Assembly: GCF_030272615.1 (NCBI RefSeq)
Contig: NC_081414.1
Location: 307,439,164 to 307,503,163, forward strand
Reading direction: 5' to 3'
Length of the DNA stretch: 64,000 nucleotides
Source: Cryptomeria japonica
Taxonomy: Eukaryota; Streptophyta; Pinopsida; Cupressales; Cupressaceae
This document shows positions 10,580 through 22,198 of this stretch, in pieces (position 1 is the stretch's first letter; each line of letters begins with the position of its first letter). The position numbers and the translations under genes are program-made. Under the pieces are notes generated by a model. It worked only from the letters and a program-made list of their open reading frames with translations. It was not told the DNA's origin and ran no database searches.

Positions 10580-12615
10580 CTTGTTTTGACTAGAGTTGAC
10601 TTTTAATTCATGCGTGATAGACATTATTGGGCATATGCTATTTCAGGTGATTTATATGATGTTGATACTATCATTATTGATCGTGTGATTTATAAGACAC
10701 TATATACTTATTATGTGATTGACTATCGAAAGATTATATTGATCATGTGATTTGATGAGCATAGGTGTTGATGGATTTTACATGCTTTACTATAATCATG
10801 AATTATACTAATCATGCACTTGATGATGTTTTTATGTACTAACAATATTTAATGATTATCTATGATGAGTTGATCTTATGGTGTGTTTGATTCCTGTATG
10901 ATTGTCTTTGGGATAGAGACAATTCCACATCACTCATTGCAAGCAGGAAGTGTCGTTGCAATTCTCTAACCCTTGCCTGTTATATTATTGCTTTGTGGAT
11001 GCAGGATTTGCAGGTACCGGACACCAACTCCACCTGGCTCCACAGGTCTGAGCATGTCATTAAATCCCAATGGTATGTGGTTCGGAGTTGGCACAATTTC
11101 CCCTCACATACTCTAGGTCTAAGTTGTTCACTGTGAGTCGTCAGTGTCTTGGCGCAAGTCGCCATGTCAGTTAGTAAGCTGGGTTTCTTCTGTGTTGTGA
11201 GTATTTTAGTATTGGCTGATTAATCCTTTTATGTTGAGGCCAATTGGTTATTAATACGAGATTGAATAGTTAATAATGTTTATTTTAATTATTTTTATTA
11301 ATAGTGATTTGATTATTTGATTATCTAATGTTTAATTTAATTTATTGGATTCTTGCCCGTTTTGGGTATTTAATTACTTGATATTTAATGTTTATTTATT
11401 TTAATGATGATTTAATATCTATTTAATATTTATTGTTTATCTTATGTTGTGGTTTTATATCTATTTGTGATTTGACCTTTTATTGGTATTTAAATGTTTA
11501 TTTATTTATTTATGTAACCGCCTATGGTTTAGTATTTATTTGGTATTTAATGTTATTTGGTTCTTTAATTCATTTATGAGCCCTTGGTTTATTTAATTTA
11601 AATTCCCCATTTGATTTATTTAATTGTGGCTCATGTTTTATTTATTAGTTGACTTTTATATTAAGTGGGTTGTATAAATTCAATTCATAATAAAATGATA
11701 AAACATTCCCACCAAATTTTAAAAGCATGATTTATATTTACCTTACCTACCCTCTTCTCTTATTGGTTGAATTTGAAAAGAGAGGTATAATTATATTATA
11801 TGGTGGGGTTGGTAAAATATATTATAGATTGGAATATTTTGATTGCCCAAGATTGAGGCTAGGGTTTTTGATTAATGTTTGGCTTTTTATTTTCTTTCCC
11901 GTGAAGTTTTTGGGGTTGGCTGCTTCTTTTGCAAAAAATATTCTCTGCAAGTTTTGGCTTGGATTATTGCTGGAGTTTCTTGGTTTGGCCTTGGATTTGG
12001 ATGGAGCTCTACCTCAACTCTCATCCATCACTCAAGATGCAGGTTGGGTTCCTTGTCTTTGTTTATTTTCAGCTTTGAAATCTCTCTGTGTATGCTATGT
12101 GTCTGAAAATGTCTTCCGGGAGCTGGGGATAAAATATCTAATTTATTATAGTTTTCAGATTTATATTTGGTGGAGAAAACTTTATATTATTTGGGTGTTT
12201 TGTATAGTTGTATTGGAGAAATATTTGGTCTCCTGTATGTTGTTATTCACGACATTCAAAATTTTGGATTCATGGCTGCTTGTAGTGAGATCCTATATCA
12301 TTGCCTGGATCATGTGTTTGGTGTTTCTGTTTGGTGTAGTATTGGTTGTATCTGTTGTTGATAGAGTTACCTGTGTATTTCAGACTCAAAAGAGGTCTCT
12401 GTGAATGAGTTCCGAGTCTCCCAATTGTGGATGTGCTTTGGAATCTCTCCCTCTATAATTTATTAAACTTTATTCTATTTATTTCTTCTTACTTGTTGGT
12501 TCTGGGCGACTCTATGCATATGTTTTTCGAGGCATTATGTTTTAAGTTTGATTTTTAAATCTCTGTCGAAAGTTGTGTGTGTTTTTCCATTATTTTATGC
12601 AAAAGCATTGTTTCT

Positions 12616-12840
12616 GCATATGCGTTGTCCTTTGTTGCATATGTGTTGTCCTTTCATTCATTTGTGCTGTCCTTTTATGCATTTGTGATGTCCTTTGTCA
12701 CATATGCGTTGTCCTTTCATTCTTATGCGCTGTCCTTTGTGAAAAAGTGATGTCCTTATCTGCACAAGAATTGATCTATTTATCACAGGCGCTAACCTAT
12801 AATGCATAAGCGCTAACATGTAATGCAAAAGCGCTAAACT
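12616..12840 (+). repeat. Two adjacent ~21-bp tandem repeat blocks
   Basis: 12616-12759 holds seven imperfect copies of GCATATGYGTTGTCCTTT, spaced 18-22 bases (TGTCCTT cores near 12625, 12647, 12669, 12689, 12709, 12731 and 12751). Immediately after, 12789-12838 has three copies of GCGCTAAC followed by a TATAATGCATAA-like stretch, spaced 21 bases. Confidence 0.8.
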
Positions 12841-14103
12841 ATCTGTGTCTTGTATTTTCTTAGTTTTGGTCACTTCTGAGGTATTTCTTTGAATTAATTT
12901 TGTACCAGAGGCTTTCCTTGAGGTCTGTTGATATTTTCTAGATCGTCTTATATCAGTTTTGATGTATTTTGATGGTTTTATGTATATTTTCTCCTTTGCA
13001 CCATTGTGGACATTATAGACTCTCTTCCATGTGAATAGGTCATGGATGATTGAGGTGAATATCTATGTTGTTTTGGACCAGCAAGTGAGTATGCCTTGCT
13101 GTGATGTTATCTTTTATTTGATGGCAACATTTGATGGCTTGATATGCCTTTGTTTATTGCTAGCCAAGAGGCACATTTTGCTATATTGATGTTGTTGTAG
13201 CCTTGCATATGTTGTGAGAGTATGTGTGGAAGTTATTGGCTGCATTGAGTATTATTTTCATATATTTATGTTGGTAAATCCTCTTGTGATGTGTTGTTGG
13301 GCCATGTTAGGAGGAGTGGGCTTCCTTGTGATGACCAGGGTCATGAGAGATAGGCTTGCATGAGGTTCCTTGTAACGATGCATGAAGTCTAGACCACCAG
13401 AGCACATTGGAGTTTTCTATGATTTGTAAACACGTGATAACATTGATAATGAATTATTTGGGATGGGAAAATTATAACTCATTTAAACAAGATAATGAAT
13501 AGTTTTGAGCCTCATGGCTTATGTCCTAGGGAGGATGTTTTAGGATAAGCATGAGAAGGCCGTGAAGATGGTAAGCTAATCTCCCTTGGTCTCTCATAGG
13601 TTTAGATGGCTCCACATGTCAATCAGTCTAGTGCCTTGTGTTATTATGTTATTATGTTATGAGGATGGCATGTGATGACACTCCACTCCTACATGTGTTC
13701 CCCCTTTATGATTTATGACTATTCTTATTGGAACATTTATGTCTTGATGAGTTTTACGCCTCTGGGAGTTCATTCTTGTTGTCTTGTGATTGGTTCTTGA
13801 TTGAGTGTCCTTGTTTTGGTTAGTCTCTTTGGTTTTAAGTGTCAGCCTAGATGTAGAGTGTGTGTTGGGACCTTGTGTCATCTCCTAGCACGGGGGTTGG
13901 TTCCTTTGGTTCCATATGGTCAGGTGGTTGGTGCTTTTAAGCCATTGGGATGTTCCTATCTTTGGATTCTTCTTGCATGGATGAGGATGCTTCTTCAAGT
14001 TATTCATGGATAATAATTGCAACAAGAATGTAAAGGATGATGTGATTTATGTAATGAAATTCTTATGTAATGGTTGTAAAAGAAGTCATGTTTATGAGAA
14101 ATG

Positions 14104-15612
14104 TGTTGGCATATGTGCAGAGTATGATGACATGATAGTATTGTATGTTGTCATTGATGTCAATATGCTAAAGTATGAACCGGTATATTGAAGTAAGCGA
14201 TCTGGCAAGTGAACCAGTATGATGGTACAAGTGAAGTAGTATGATGATGTGTGAATTGGTATGATGGAATGAATCAGTATATGCAAAAAGGTGAACCGGT
14301 ATGTTGGAATGTGAACCGGTATATGCAAAGTTTGTATCGGGGTTTCATTTGATATGAATACCGGTTGGTAGTCTTAGCTTCAGGGTTTCCGGTTGATGCA
14401 TTCCAAGTATGTGTGATTTGACCGATAACATTCTATGATGAGTTAGCATTGAAATGAAGATGAGATCGTGTTGCAACATCAACCTTGTGCACATGAAGAA
14501 TCTTCTTGAGGATTTTGCATGAAGAAGATTGATTCTATCCACCTCAAGAATGTGCAAAATCTCAGTAAACGGTGGAGAGCGCGTGATGGGTTATCAGCTT
14601 CTAGAAGTGGTAAAGAATGGACGATGGAGAATGTCTTGAGATTTGTTCAGGATTGTTTTACTCTATGCAATATGATTAAATGGTCAAGATTGGACTGACT
14701 GTATTATTAACCCAGATGCTTAGGGGTTTAGGGTTTATGCTACCGACCTAATTGTTGTCTATAAGGTCGATGATGTTTGTTGTTGAAAAGTTGTTGGCAA
14801 ATGATTGTATGTGAGGTGATTCTTGCCAGACTTGAGAAGTGAGTAGATACTTGTAGAGTGTAATTGCAGATGTAAAGGAACTGAAGTGGATCTGCCTTGG
14901 CATTAAGTGTCATCAGATCAGTGTATTACCTGTTGACTTCTAAACCATTTCAGCAGTTGGAAAATCCCTTTATTGGGTAGCTTTAACAACCTTTTTGTAA
15001 ATCCTTTAACAAGGTGACTCAAAATCATTGAGTTCTTCAAATCCTCTTGCGAGGTAACCTTTAATAGGGTTCTAACCTTTAACCGAGTATTTAGCCATCC
15101 CTTAACCGGGTGATCCATAGCAGGATCTATTTCTAGAAGAACCTGTTGTAAAGTCTTTAACTGGACTAGGCTCCTAACAGAGCAGACTTCAGAAGAGTTC
15201 AAGAAAAACTTGTGGGTATTCATCCCCACCGTGGTTTTTCCTAGTTGGGTTTCCACGTGAAAAATAAGTGTGTCATGTGTGATGCCTTTTCAAGTAATGC
15301 TTTAGTGTTTTCTATTAAGCGATAAAAGCATGCTGAACTAGTGGTCTTTATATTTCTGATGCACTACTTGTTCAAGCATGTGGGTGACGTGGAAATGAGA
15401 TATTAGGTTTTGTGAAGTTCTAAGTGTTACTAGTTTATGTCTTTCACAGTCATACTGTGTTTTACCGGTATTGCCTTGATTTAGATCAGTGATGTTGTTT
15501 ACCAATTACTGTATTCTTTGCAATTTAAGTTGTTAATGAAGTTTTTGTCCATACTGATTCATCCCCCCCTCTCAGTATCTATTGAGTATTTACTATTCAT
15601 CATTATTCATCA
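14104..15612 (+). repeat. Solo LTR nested in E2a
   Basis: About 1.5 kb, from TGTTGGCATATGTG to TTATTCATCA. It has the plus-strand LTR landmarks: CCTTAAC-type motifs (about 14960-15180), CCCCACCGTGGTTTTTCC then TTGGGTTTCCACGTG (about 15226-15259), and GATTCATCCCCCCCTCTCAG (about 15557-15577). Flanks are AAATG (14099-14103) and AAATC (15613-15617), a 4/5 match for a duplication. No internal region accompanies it, so it is probably the product of LTR-LTR recombination. The 3' boundary could be ten bases shorter. Confidence 0.75.
14177..14322 (+). repeat. ~20-bp periodic GAACCGGTAT array in the solo LTR
   Basis: Seven copies of GAACCGGTAT or one- to three-base variants start at 14177, 14211, 14233, 14253, 14271, 14293 and 14313. 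The spacing is 34 then 18-22 bases. The array sits near the LTR start, where U3 enhancers are expected. Confidence 0.75.
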
Positions 15613-16976
15613 AAATCACTATGTTATTCTAGTTATAGTGATAGCTTTTGATTATGGTATATGATTGTAATGATGAACCTTAAGTTGTAGTGTAACACAT
15701 TAATATTGAATGAAATGGATGCATGAGATGTGGATAAGTATTGTGGTTTGGAATTAAATGATGCATTTTATATTCTTGATAAGCCATGTTAAAAGGAAAT
15801 AGTATAAATGTTATGATAATGGTATTAGACTTAAATGATGTCTTTAACCAATGCTTGACTAGAAGAAATGCTATGCCTTGGTAGGATGTATGAGTATGAG
15901 TAATATTGGAAGATATCTTAGGCCTTGTTTATGTGTTGTGATTAAATAATTTGAACTTATAGTATCATACTTCGTAGTCAGTGATCTAATGGTAAGATTG
16001 AAAGTATTATAATGCTTGGGATGTAGTTGAATATTCCCTATGGAAATATTGTATGGATGTTCTTAATGAATGAATTATGAATCTTATTAATGGAAATCAC
16101 TAGTAAGTGTATGCATAGATGGTAAAATAAATGCTTGTCTTTTAGAAAAGGATTAGAATGTATCATATGTCATGGTTTAAGATTTTGTCTCCATTTGGTG
16201 GATGCTATTAGTTGTTATGGAATTAGGATATTATATCTTAGTTTGTGTTGAGATGAATTTGTGTAATTAATTGATTTGTAATAAAATGATTGTTGATTAA
16301 TTGATATAGTGTAAGAGATTTTATGTGAATTAAATGACTATGGATTAAATGGCTTGTGATCATTGCCTTATGTACTTTATGAATCATAATGAAGTAATAA
16401 GTATGCTAGGAGCATCAAAGCGTAAATGATTATGTGGAAGTTAATCGTGTATGGGAAATATGTTAATGAAATGTAAGGGTTGATCTTGGTATGTGAATGG
16501 TGATGTTCATAGTCAAAGGTTGGTTAATGGTAATAGGAAGATTTGGACTTGGTGTATAAAATGAATCTAAATGAAAAATGGAAATAGCTGTGCATTGAAA
16601 GATAGAATCTCACATTAATTGAAGGATTGAGTAGGTTGCATATCATGAGTGTTAGGTATTTCTGTGTTGTACCTATGTGTGTATAATGATTAAGGTTATG
16701 TGGTTTTGATCTAAAAGAAAGTAAATGCTTATTGCTTGTGTAGGTAGATTAAGTAATGGTGTTGAGATACGCTAGGTAGTTAGTAGTAATTATTTATTGT
16801 ATTTCGCTTGCGTAATTGTTTGAATAGCTTGAGAGAATTATTCTATGTTCATAATACTTAAATGTTGTTGTGTGCTTATTGCATTGCTTAAGTGATGTTA
16901 TGTGTTGTATTGTTGTAAAAAAAAATTAAATTAGTGTGTATTTAGCTATATTTCTCTGGGGTATTTTGGCAGGCAT

Positions 16977-17237
16977 TACACAACCAGTATGACAAGTTTC
17001 AATTTCTATAAGATCGGTCACTTAGCTAAAGAATGCAGGAACCGATCTTATAACCATTTTGAAGATAGGAACCAGTTTGGCAAGAAGAAAGGGAAAATTG
17101 ACTTGAAAGGAAAGAAGACAATTGAAGAGGTGAGGAATGAAATGAAAAAGATATGGACTAAGAAGGAAGAAAGCAAAAAAGGAGAGAATCATTTTGAAAC
17201 TAAGTCATCATCCACCAGTGATGACAGTTCTTCTTGA
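16977..17237 (+). pseudogene. E2 ORF1, last part: final zinc knuckle and acidic tail
   Basis: Continuation of ORF1 after the insertion. FNFYKIGHLAKEC matches the last knuckle of E1 ORF1 (CYACNKIGHIAKFY) with both leading Cys lost, followed by a Lys/Glu-rich stretch and a Ser-rich end (SSSTSDDSSS) before TGA. Joining 9440-10579 with this piece gives five knuckles; E1 has four. Confidence 0.75.
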
Positions 17238-17716
17238 AACTACGCATTTTGATGCTCAGGGGGAGCATATATGGTAAGATCATTATTGAACCCCCTTGAT
17301 CGATATGAGGTTATGTCTATCTGCATAGTTTAGATGCACAAAAGTTTGTTTAAAGCTCTTATTTGGTAAATATTTTGAGGGTTAGTGTAAATGTTGTTTG
17401 TGTACCAGTATTGGTAACAAGCAACTGGTAAAAAGTAAATTGGTGTACCTTAAGTTGTAAATGGTCAAAATTATTTAAACTAGCCATTGTATTGAATCAC
17501 CGATAAACCTTAACAGATAAATATAGAAATGTCAATACATTTCATTTACCTTTCTTTCTTGTGAATGTTCTTGAGCTCTCATGTGACCTAAGGCGATCGA
17601 AATATTCCTAGCGCTATTTGTGCGAAGTGATCAAGTAGTGTGATAGTGTTGATTGGCAACCCTAGAGGAGAAGGTATTCAAACCCTATTTTTTGAAAAAA
17701 TTATTTGAAGTTCATC
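17238..17716 (+). other. E2 inter-ORF spacer
   Basis: 479 bp between the ORF1 stop and the ORF2 ATG without a sustained frame. It begins with a TCAGGGGGAGCATATATGG tract resembling a purine tract, at 17256-17274. The length is close to the E1 spacer (464 bp). Confidence 0.6.
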
Positions 17717-20700
17717 ATGGCAGCTTCTATGTAGACTCTTGTATTGGTTGAAGCAATTAAGGAACCACAACCCAAGTTCAAACTGCATCCTATGAGGGTT
17801 GGAGAGATCGACATGACCGGTGCCCTATCATCTGTGCCTTCTAGTGTGTTATTGGTTGAAGATAATCGCTCCTTCATCCATTGCAAGCTTGAAGAACTTG
17901 GAGATAACTTCATTCAAAATGAATTCAAAGGGTTTTGTGATCATGATCTGTTGAAGGTAGAACATTTGAATCTGAAGACCAAGGGTTTGTCGAATGTTGT
18001 TGATTTTCCTGATAAATTTCATTCCGATTGGGTTAGGTATGTGTTAAGTAGAGTTCATGATAAATTTCTATGGCTAGAAGCTGAAGCACCAATCAAAATC
18101 ACAAAGGATGTGATTCAAAGAGTAATAGGGTTTAGCACAATTGGTGAAGCACTAACCCTAAGAATAATATCATCCACTGAAGTCACTCGGTTGACTCAAT
18201 CTCGATGTGACAGGAGAACAATGATAATCACTCACATTGAGGATGCAGAAGTGAGGTTTGCTTTTGTAGTGCTGGGTTATAGGGTCTATGAATCAAGTCG
18301 CATGAACAGTGTGTCGAGCAATGCTATACATGTAGCCTATCGAATCATCAAGGAGGATGCAAACAATGATATTTGTGAGATGATCAGAAGTCAATTTCTG
18401 GTGAACATGGAGCGAATTAAGAAGGACAAGAAGTAATCATTCAAGTATGGTTCATTACTGGTATGTATATTCTTCTATGTGCAAAATTTGTTTCCTGGTA
18501 AGGGAAATATTGTGTGGCCTGAATATAAACATATCATTGTTTAGATAGGTGAAATGATTAGGGATTTAGGTGATAAGTTGGAGAAACAATGTGGGGTTAT
18601 TTTAAAGAATTCGAAATCAGAATGCACAAAAGAAAGAGAATCCCAACCAGTATAGTTCAGAAATACAAGGACAACATGTGTTTTCTTGTCGAAACTGATT
18701 GTTGCATTATTTAAGCGGTTCAACCTAGAACCTTTTGGGTACATACTATGGGTTATGAGGTTGGGGCAGACATTACTAAAGTGTATGAAAACATGTTACT
18801 CTCTAAATTGATAGACATAAAAGAAAAGACATTTGGAACTTGTGAGGAGGCAAGCTCCAAAATAAAAAAAGGAACTAAAGGAGCCTATCATACAAAAGAG
18901 AGTAAGGAAAATGATTGACACTTTAGACAAGAAGTATGGAGGTGAAGCATCCAATGCCACTACTTCCATCAGCACAAGTGAACAAACAGGGGCCAAATCA
19001 AACAAAGATGAAGAACAAATAGGATAAAAGAAGAACATGTCGAAGGCAAAACCCAAGGGTACTGCATCCAGCAAACCGACAACATATACAAAAGAAAAGG
19101 ACTCAGATACCCCTGCATCTTCCCTAGGTAAAGGTAGATTGGTAGTAGTGACATATGTAAGAAATAAAAAGAGTGAAGGGACAGTTGACACAAAAGATAA
19201 AAAGGAGCCCAAGAAGGATGAAAAGAAGGGTGATAACACTGACACCCAATCTGATGTGGAAATAAAAGGAGTCAGAAGAAGTGGTAGAAATGTAGTTCCA
19301 ACTGTTGATGAATTGGTCCATGGGATCAAAGAGTATGGAGGTCTATCTGGTGCTGGGAGAAAATATCCCCTCTGCAACAAGGAGGACAAAAGAAAAATTG
19401 AAGAAGCACTTATCTGGAACATGCATAAGTTCTACATAACTCCCAGTGAACTATATGGATTAATTTCATCAGACTTGCAAAATCAAATTGAAGGGAGACG
19501 AAAAACAACTTTAGCTATTGAGAAAGAGCACATGATAAAGGCACTCATGGAAGTACAACATGATCTTGATTATAATCAAGCATCTATATTGGCAGAAGTA
19601 TGTGTTCAATGCTTCATAATAAGGAACAAGATAGGGAGAGTGGCCATAGGATATGTCCAAGGTGTGCATGATGAGGGTGTTGTCTTATGGAAAACAATCT
19701 TGAGCTAGCAAAAGGAAGCTGAAGAAGAAAAAGCAAAGGGAACAAAATAGGACCAAGGTGCAGCTGCCCTTGACAAAGGGAAAGGTAAAGACAAAGACTC
19801 TATTGAAGGTTTTGTTGTTTTCATAGTTGATGATATCATAGGTAATGTTGTGTCAAATATTCCTAATCTGACAAAGGGTGTTGAGCAACCGGTCAAACAC
19901 AAATCAATTGATGAAACTTTTGATATTGATGTTACACTAGTAAATGGAGCCGATAAAACTAAGCATCCTGGTGAAGATGAAGTCATAATTGAAGATATAC
20001 CTTATGAAGATAAACCTCATAGAACTCTGGTAACAATAAATCCTATTGACAATGAACCTCTTTTTTCAGAAAAAGGTGCAAAGGAAGGAAATTCAAAGGC
20101 GATAAATTCATCTATACCACCTGTTGAAGAATCAAAGAAGAAGGAAACCAAGGAGAAGGAAGAAAAATAGAATGAAGCAAAAAAGAAGGAAGAGGAGATG
20201 AAGGAAATAGAGGAGACCAAGGAATCAAAACAACACAAGAAGAAAGAGGATTCTTCGTCTGGTCAATCTGAAGATGGTAATAAAACAATGGTGGACACTA
20301 CTCCGATAAAGAGGAAGTTAGATTTAGAAAAAGAGAGTGAAAAGAAGAAAGCTAAACTCACCACCGCGGTCGGTTATGAGGTTGAGGCTAAAGTAAGGGA
20401 GAAGAAACAGAGGAGGAAGAAGAGGAAGACTCTATAATCAACATAAAGAAGATGACCCATACACAATTAATGAAATTTTCAGAAAAATTGAAACTTCAAG
20501 CTGAAAAGGCAAAACTTAGAGAAAAGAAAAAAAAGACCAAAATTTTTAATACTGCAAAGACCATTCCATTTGATCTCATTTCTAACATTGCTATTGATGA
20601 CAATGCACCCATCATTGATTAGTTGGGAACTCTTGTCAAAGCAATCAGTTCAGAGGCAATCGATCTGGAGAAGGTTGCAGTTAGACAATATGAAACAAGG

Positions 20701-21231
20701 AGAGGTTAAAAATTAATGGAACAAATATCAGTTGGCAAAGTTGCTCTCTCCACCATCACTAAAGAGGTCAAATATATACTATATGAAGTTGGCCAATTAT
20801 TGGTTAAATCATCAAGCTTCACTGATTTAATCAAATATCTTGAAGATAAAAGAGCTCAGACTCAAAGGGAAATCTAAGATTTGATTGGTTCTTTTGATCC
20901 TCTTACAAGCTCTACAACGACCTTCAGTGGAAAGGTCAAATAGTTAAGTCATGAAATCAAAAATTTAAAAGAGGAAGAGGATAATCAAGCTCTTAATCTG
21001 TTAGAGCTACAGTGCTACCTTGCACTGATCATTGATTTCATGCAAAGGAATGTCAAAGAAGAAGAAAGCCTCATAAGTGCACGTCACTGTAAGATAGTAG
21101 ATGATATGGAGGATTTTGTTACAATTTTGCATGGACAATTCAACACCATAAAATAGGTGAAGCCTTCATGGGAATCTACTTTGCAAGCTGCTAAGGAAAA
21201 TTTCAAAGATATTTTTGCTTTATTCTCATGA
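17717..21231 (+). pseudogene. E2 ORF2: large conserved protein of unknown function
   Basis: ATG at 17717 (MAAS). A single frame holds from 17717 to about 20437, then one frameshift leads to a second frame ending at TGA 21229-21231; about 1170 codons. Stops inside are few and mostly TAG. Residues ~1-290 match E1 ORF2: IHCKLEELGD, VLSRVHDKFLWL, IKITKDVIQRVIGF, DRR, VRF, NSVS, IKKDKK, LLVC. The next part is Lys/Glu/Ser-rich and disordered-looking but contains a compact island at about 19290-19708 (RRSGRNVVPTVDEL onward). The middle includes PIKRKLDLEKE-type basic stretches (possible nuclear localisation). The C-terminal ~260 residues are helical. No catalytic motif is recognised. It occupies the pol position of ordinary elements. 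Confidence 0.75.
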
Positions 21232-21392
21232 ATTTTGTTGTATATTCTTTGTCATTGATGTCAAAAGGGGGAGTTTGTATATAGACTGAGGTAGATGAAA
21301 CAGGGGTCAGAACCGACACATACATGACTATTTTGCAGCCAAGTCATTGAACCGTTTCTGTAGTGTTTGCCACCAATACCAAAGGGGGATTT
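21232..21392 (+). promoter_or_regulatory. E2 purine tracts before the 3' LTR
   Basis: Two polypurine tracts, TCAAAAGGGGGAG at 21260-21272 and CCAAAGGGGGA at 21379-21389, the latter abutting the 3' LTR start. The sequence before each resembles the LTR start's CATTGATGTC context. The proximal copy is the likely plus-strand primer. Confidence 0.75.
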
Positions 21393-21532
21393 TGTTGGCA
21401 TTATGATGCATTTTGTATGACTGGTGAAACAACTTTCATTGTTGGCAACATTAGTTTCTAAGTCTCTATATTCTATCAGTAAAGGAGTAAAGGGTAACCA
21501 GTGAAGAACAATAGTCCTTACTCCTATCGACA

Positions 21533-21722
21533 GTGAGTAGACCACTATACAGGGGTTAACTGCCTAAGTAGTGAATAGACCAGTATACAGGGGTTAACCA
21601 TCTAAACAGTGAGTAGACCAGTATAGAGGGGTTAACCGGCTAAGCAATGAGTAGACCGGTATACAGGGGTTAATTGGCTAAGCAGTGAGTAGACCAGTAT
21701 ACAAGAGGTAACCGGTTAGGCA
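21533..21722 (+). repeat. 38-bp minisatellite in E2 3' LTR, five units
   Basis: Five adjacent 38-bp units (190 bp) of the same repeat as 8308-8459. More CCGG sites are changed to CCAG or CCAC here than in the 5' copy. Confidence 0.93.
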
Positions 21723-22198
21723 AAATTGGACTGGTACATAGGTGACAACCGACATCATAGGAGTCTCAACCGACAGATTTAGAAACATCCAGTTGTACAA
21801 GCAGTCTACCCTTTTCAACCAATGAGATTTTTGGCATGAACGGTTGTCTTGACCAATATTCTCAGAATGATTTTTGGAGAGCAATTTGAGGCACGATAAT
21901 GGATTTTTGAATCTGATTTTTGGAGGGAAAGTTAGCACCAAAACAAAAGGCTAATATATTGACATCATTCATTCTGATTTATGTGTTGTTGATGTGAAAA
22001 AGATCTGTGTGAATGTAAAGGGTGTAGAGAACAAAATGCAGGAGATAGAGGTATGAATCCGTGAAGTCGATACTGATCAGAAGAACAAATCATGCAAAGT
22101 GGATCTATGAGACAGAGGTAGTGTCATCAGACAGATCAACCATCTTTGTTGCCTTCTAACAAATGCAACTTTGTATATCCCTTAATAGGGTGGACCTT

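Larger units (their letters stand above)
10580..16976. mobile_element. E2a: ~6.4 kb insertion inside E2 ORF1, class uncertain
   Basis: It separates the fourth and fifth zinc knuckles of ORF1, so it is an insertion; the exact ends are not resolved and I found no convincing TSD. It ends near TTGGCAGGCATTACA, an LTR-like terminus also seen at 58953, which suggests a large solo LTR or a truncated LTR element. Contents: T-rich sequence with TTTATTTA repeats (11270-11720), 21-bp tandem repeats (12616-12840), otherwise AT-rich non-coding DNA, and a nested solo LTR at 14104-15612. I see no coding domain. A 226-codon open frame at 11727-12404 is hydrophobic low-complexity and I do not treat it as a gene. 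Confidence 0.6.

Noticed and set aside
11727-12404. 226-codon plus-strand open frame inside E2a
   Set aside because: The product is very rich in Leu, Ile, Phe, Trp and Cys, reflecting T-rich DNA. No motif, no homologue in the window, and it lies in an LTR-like non-coding region.
12573-12809. Open frame with CICVVL-like repeats
   Set aside because: It is the translation of the 21-bp TGTCCTTT tandem repeat, not a gene.
18796-19422. 208-codon minus-strand open frame, Ser/Phe/Leu-rich
   Set aside because: Antisense shadow of the Lys/Glu-rich part of E2 ORF2; the plus-strand frame is continuous with the conserved protein.
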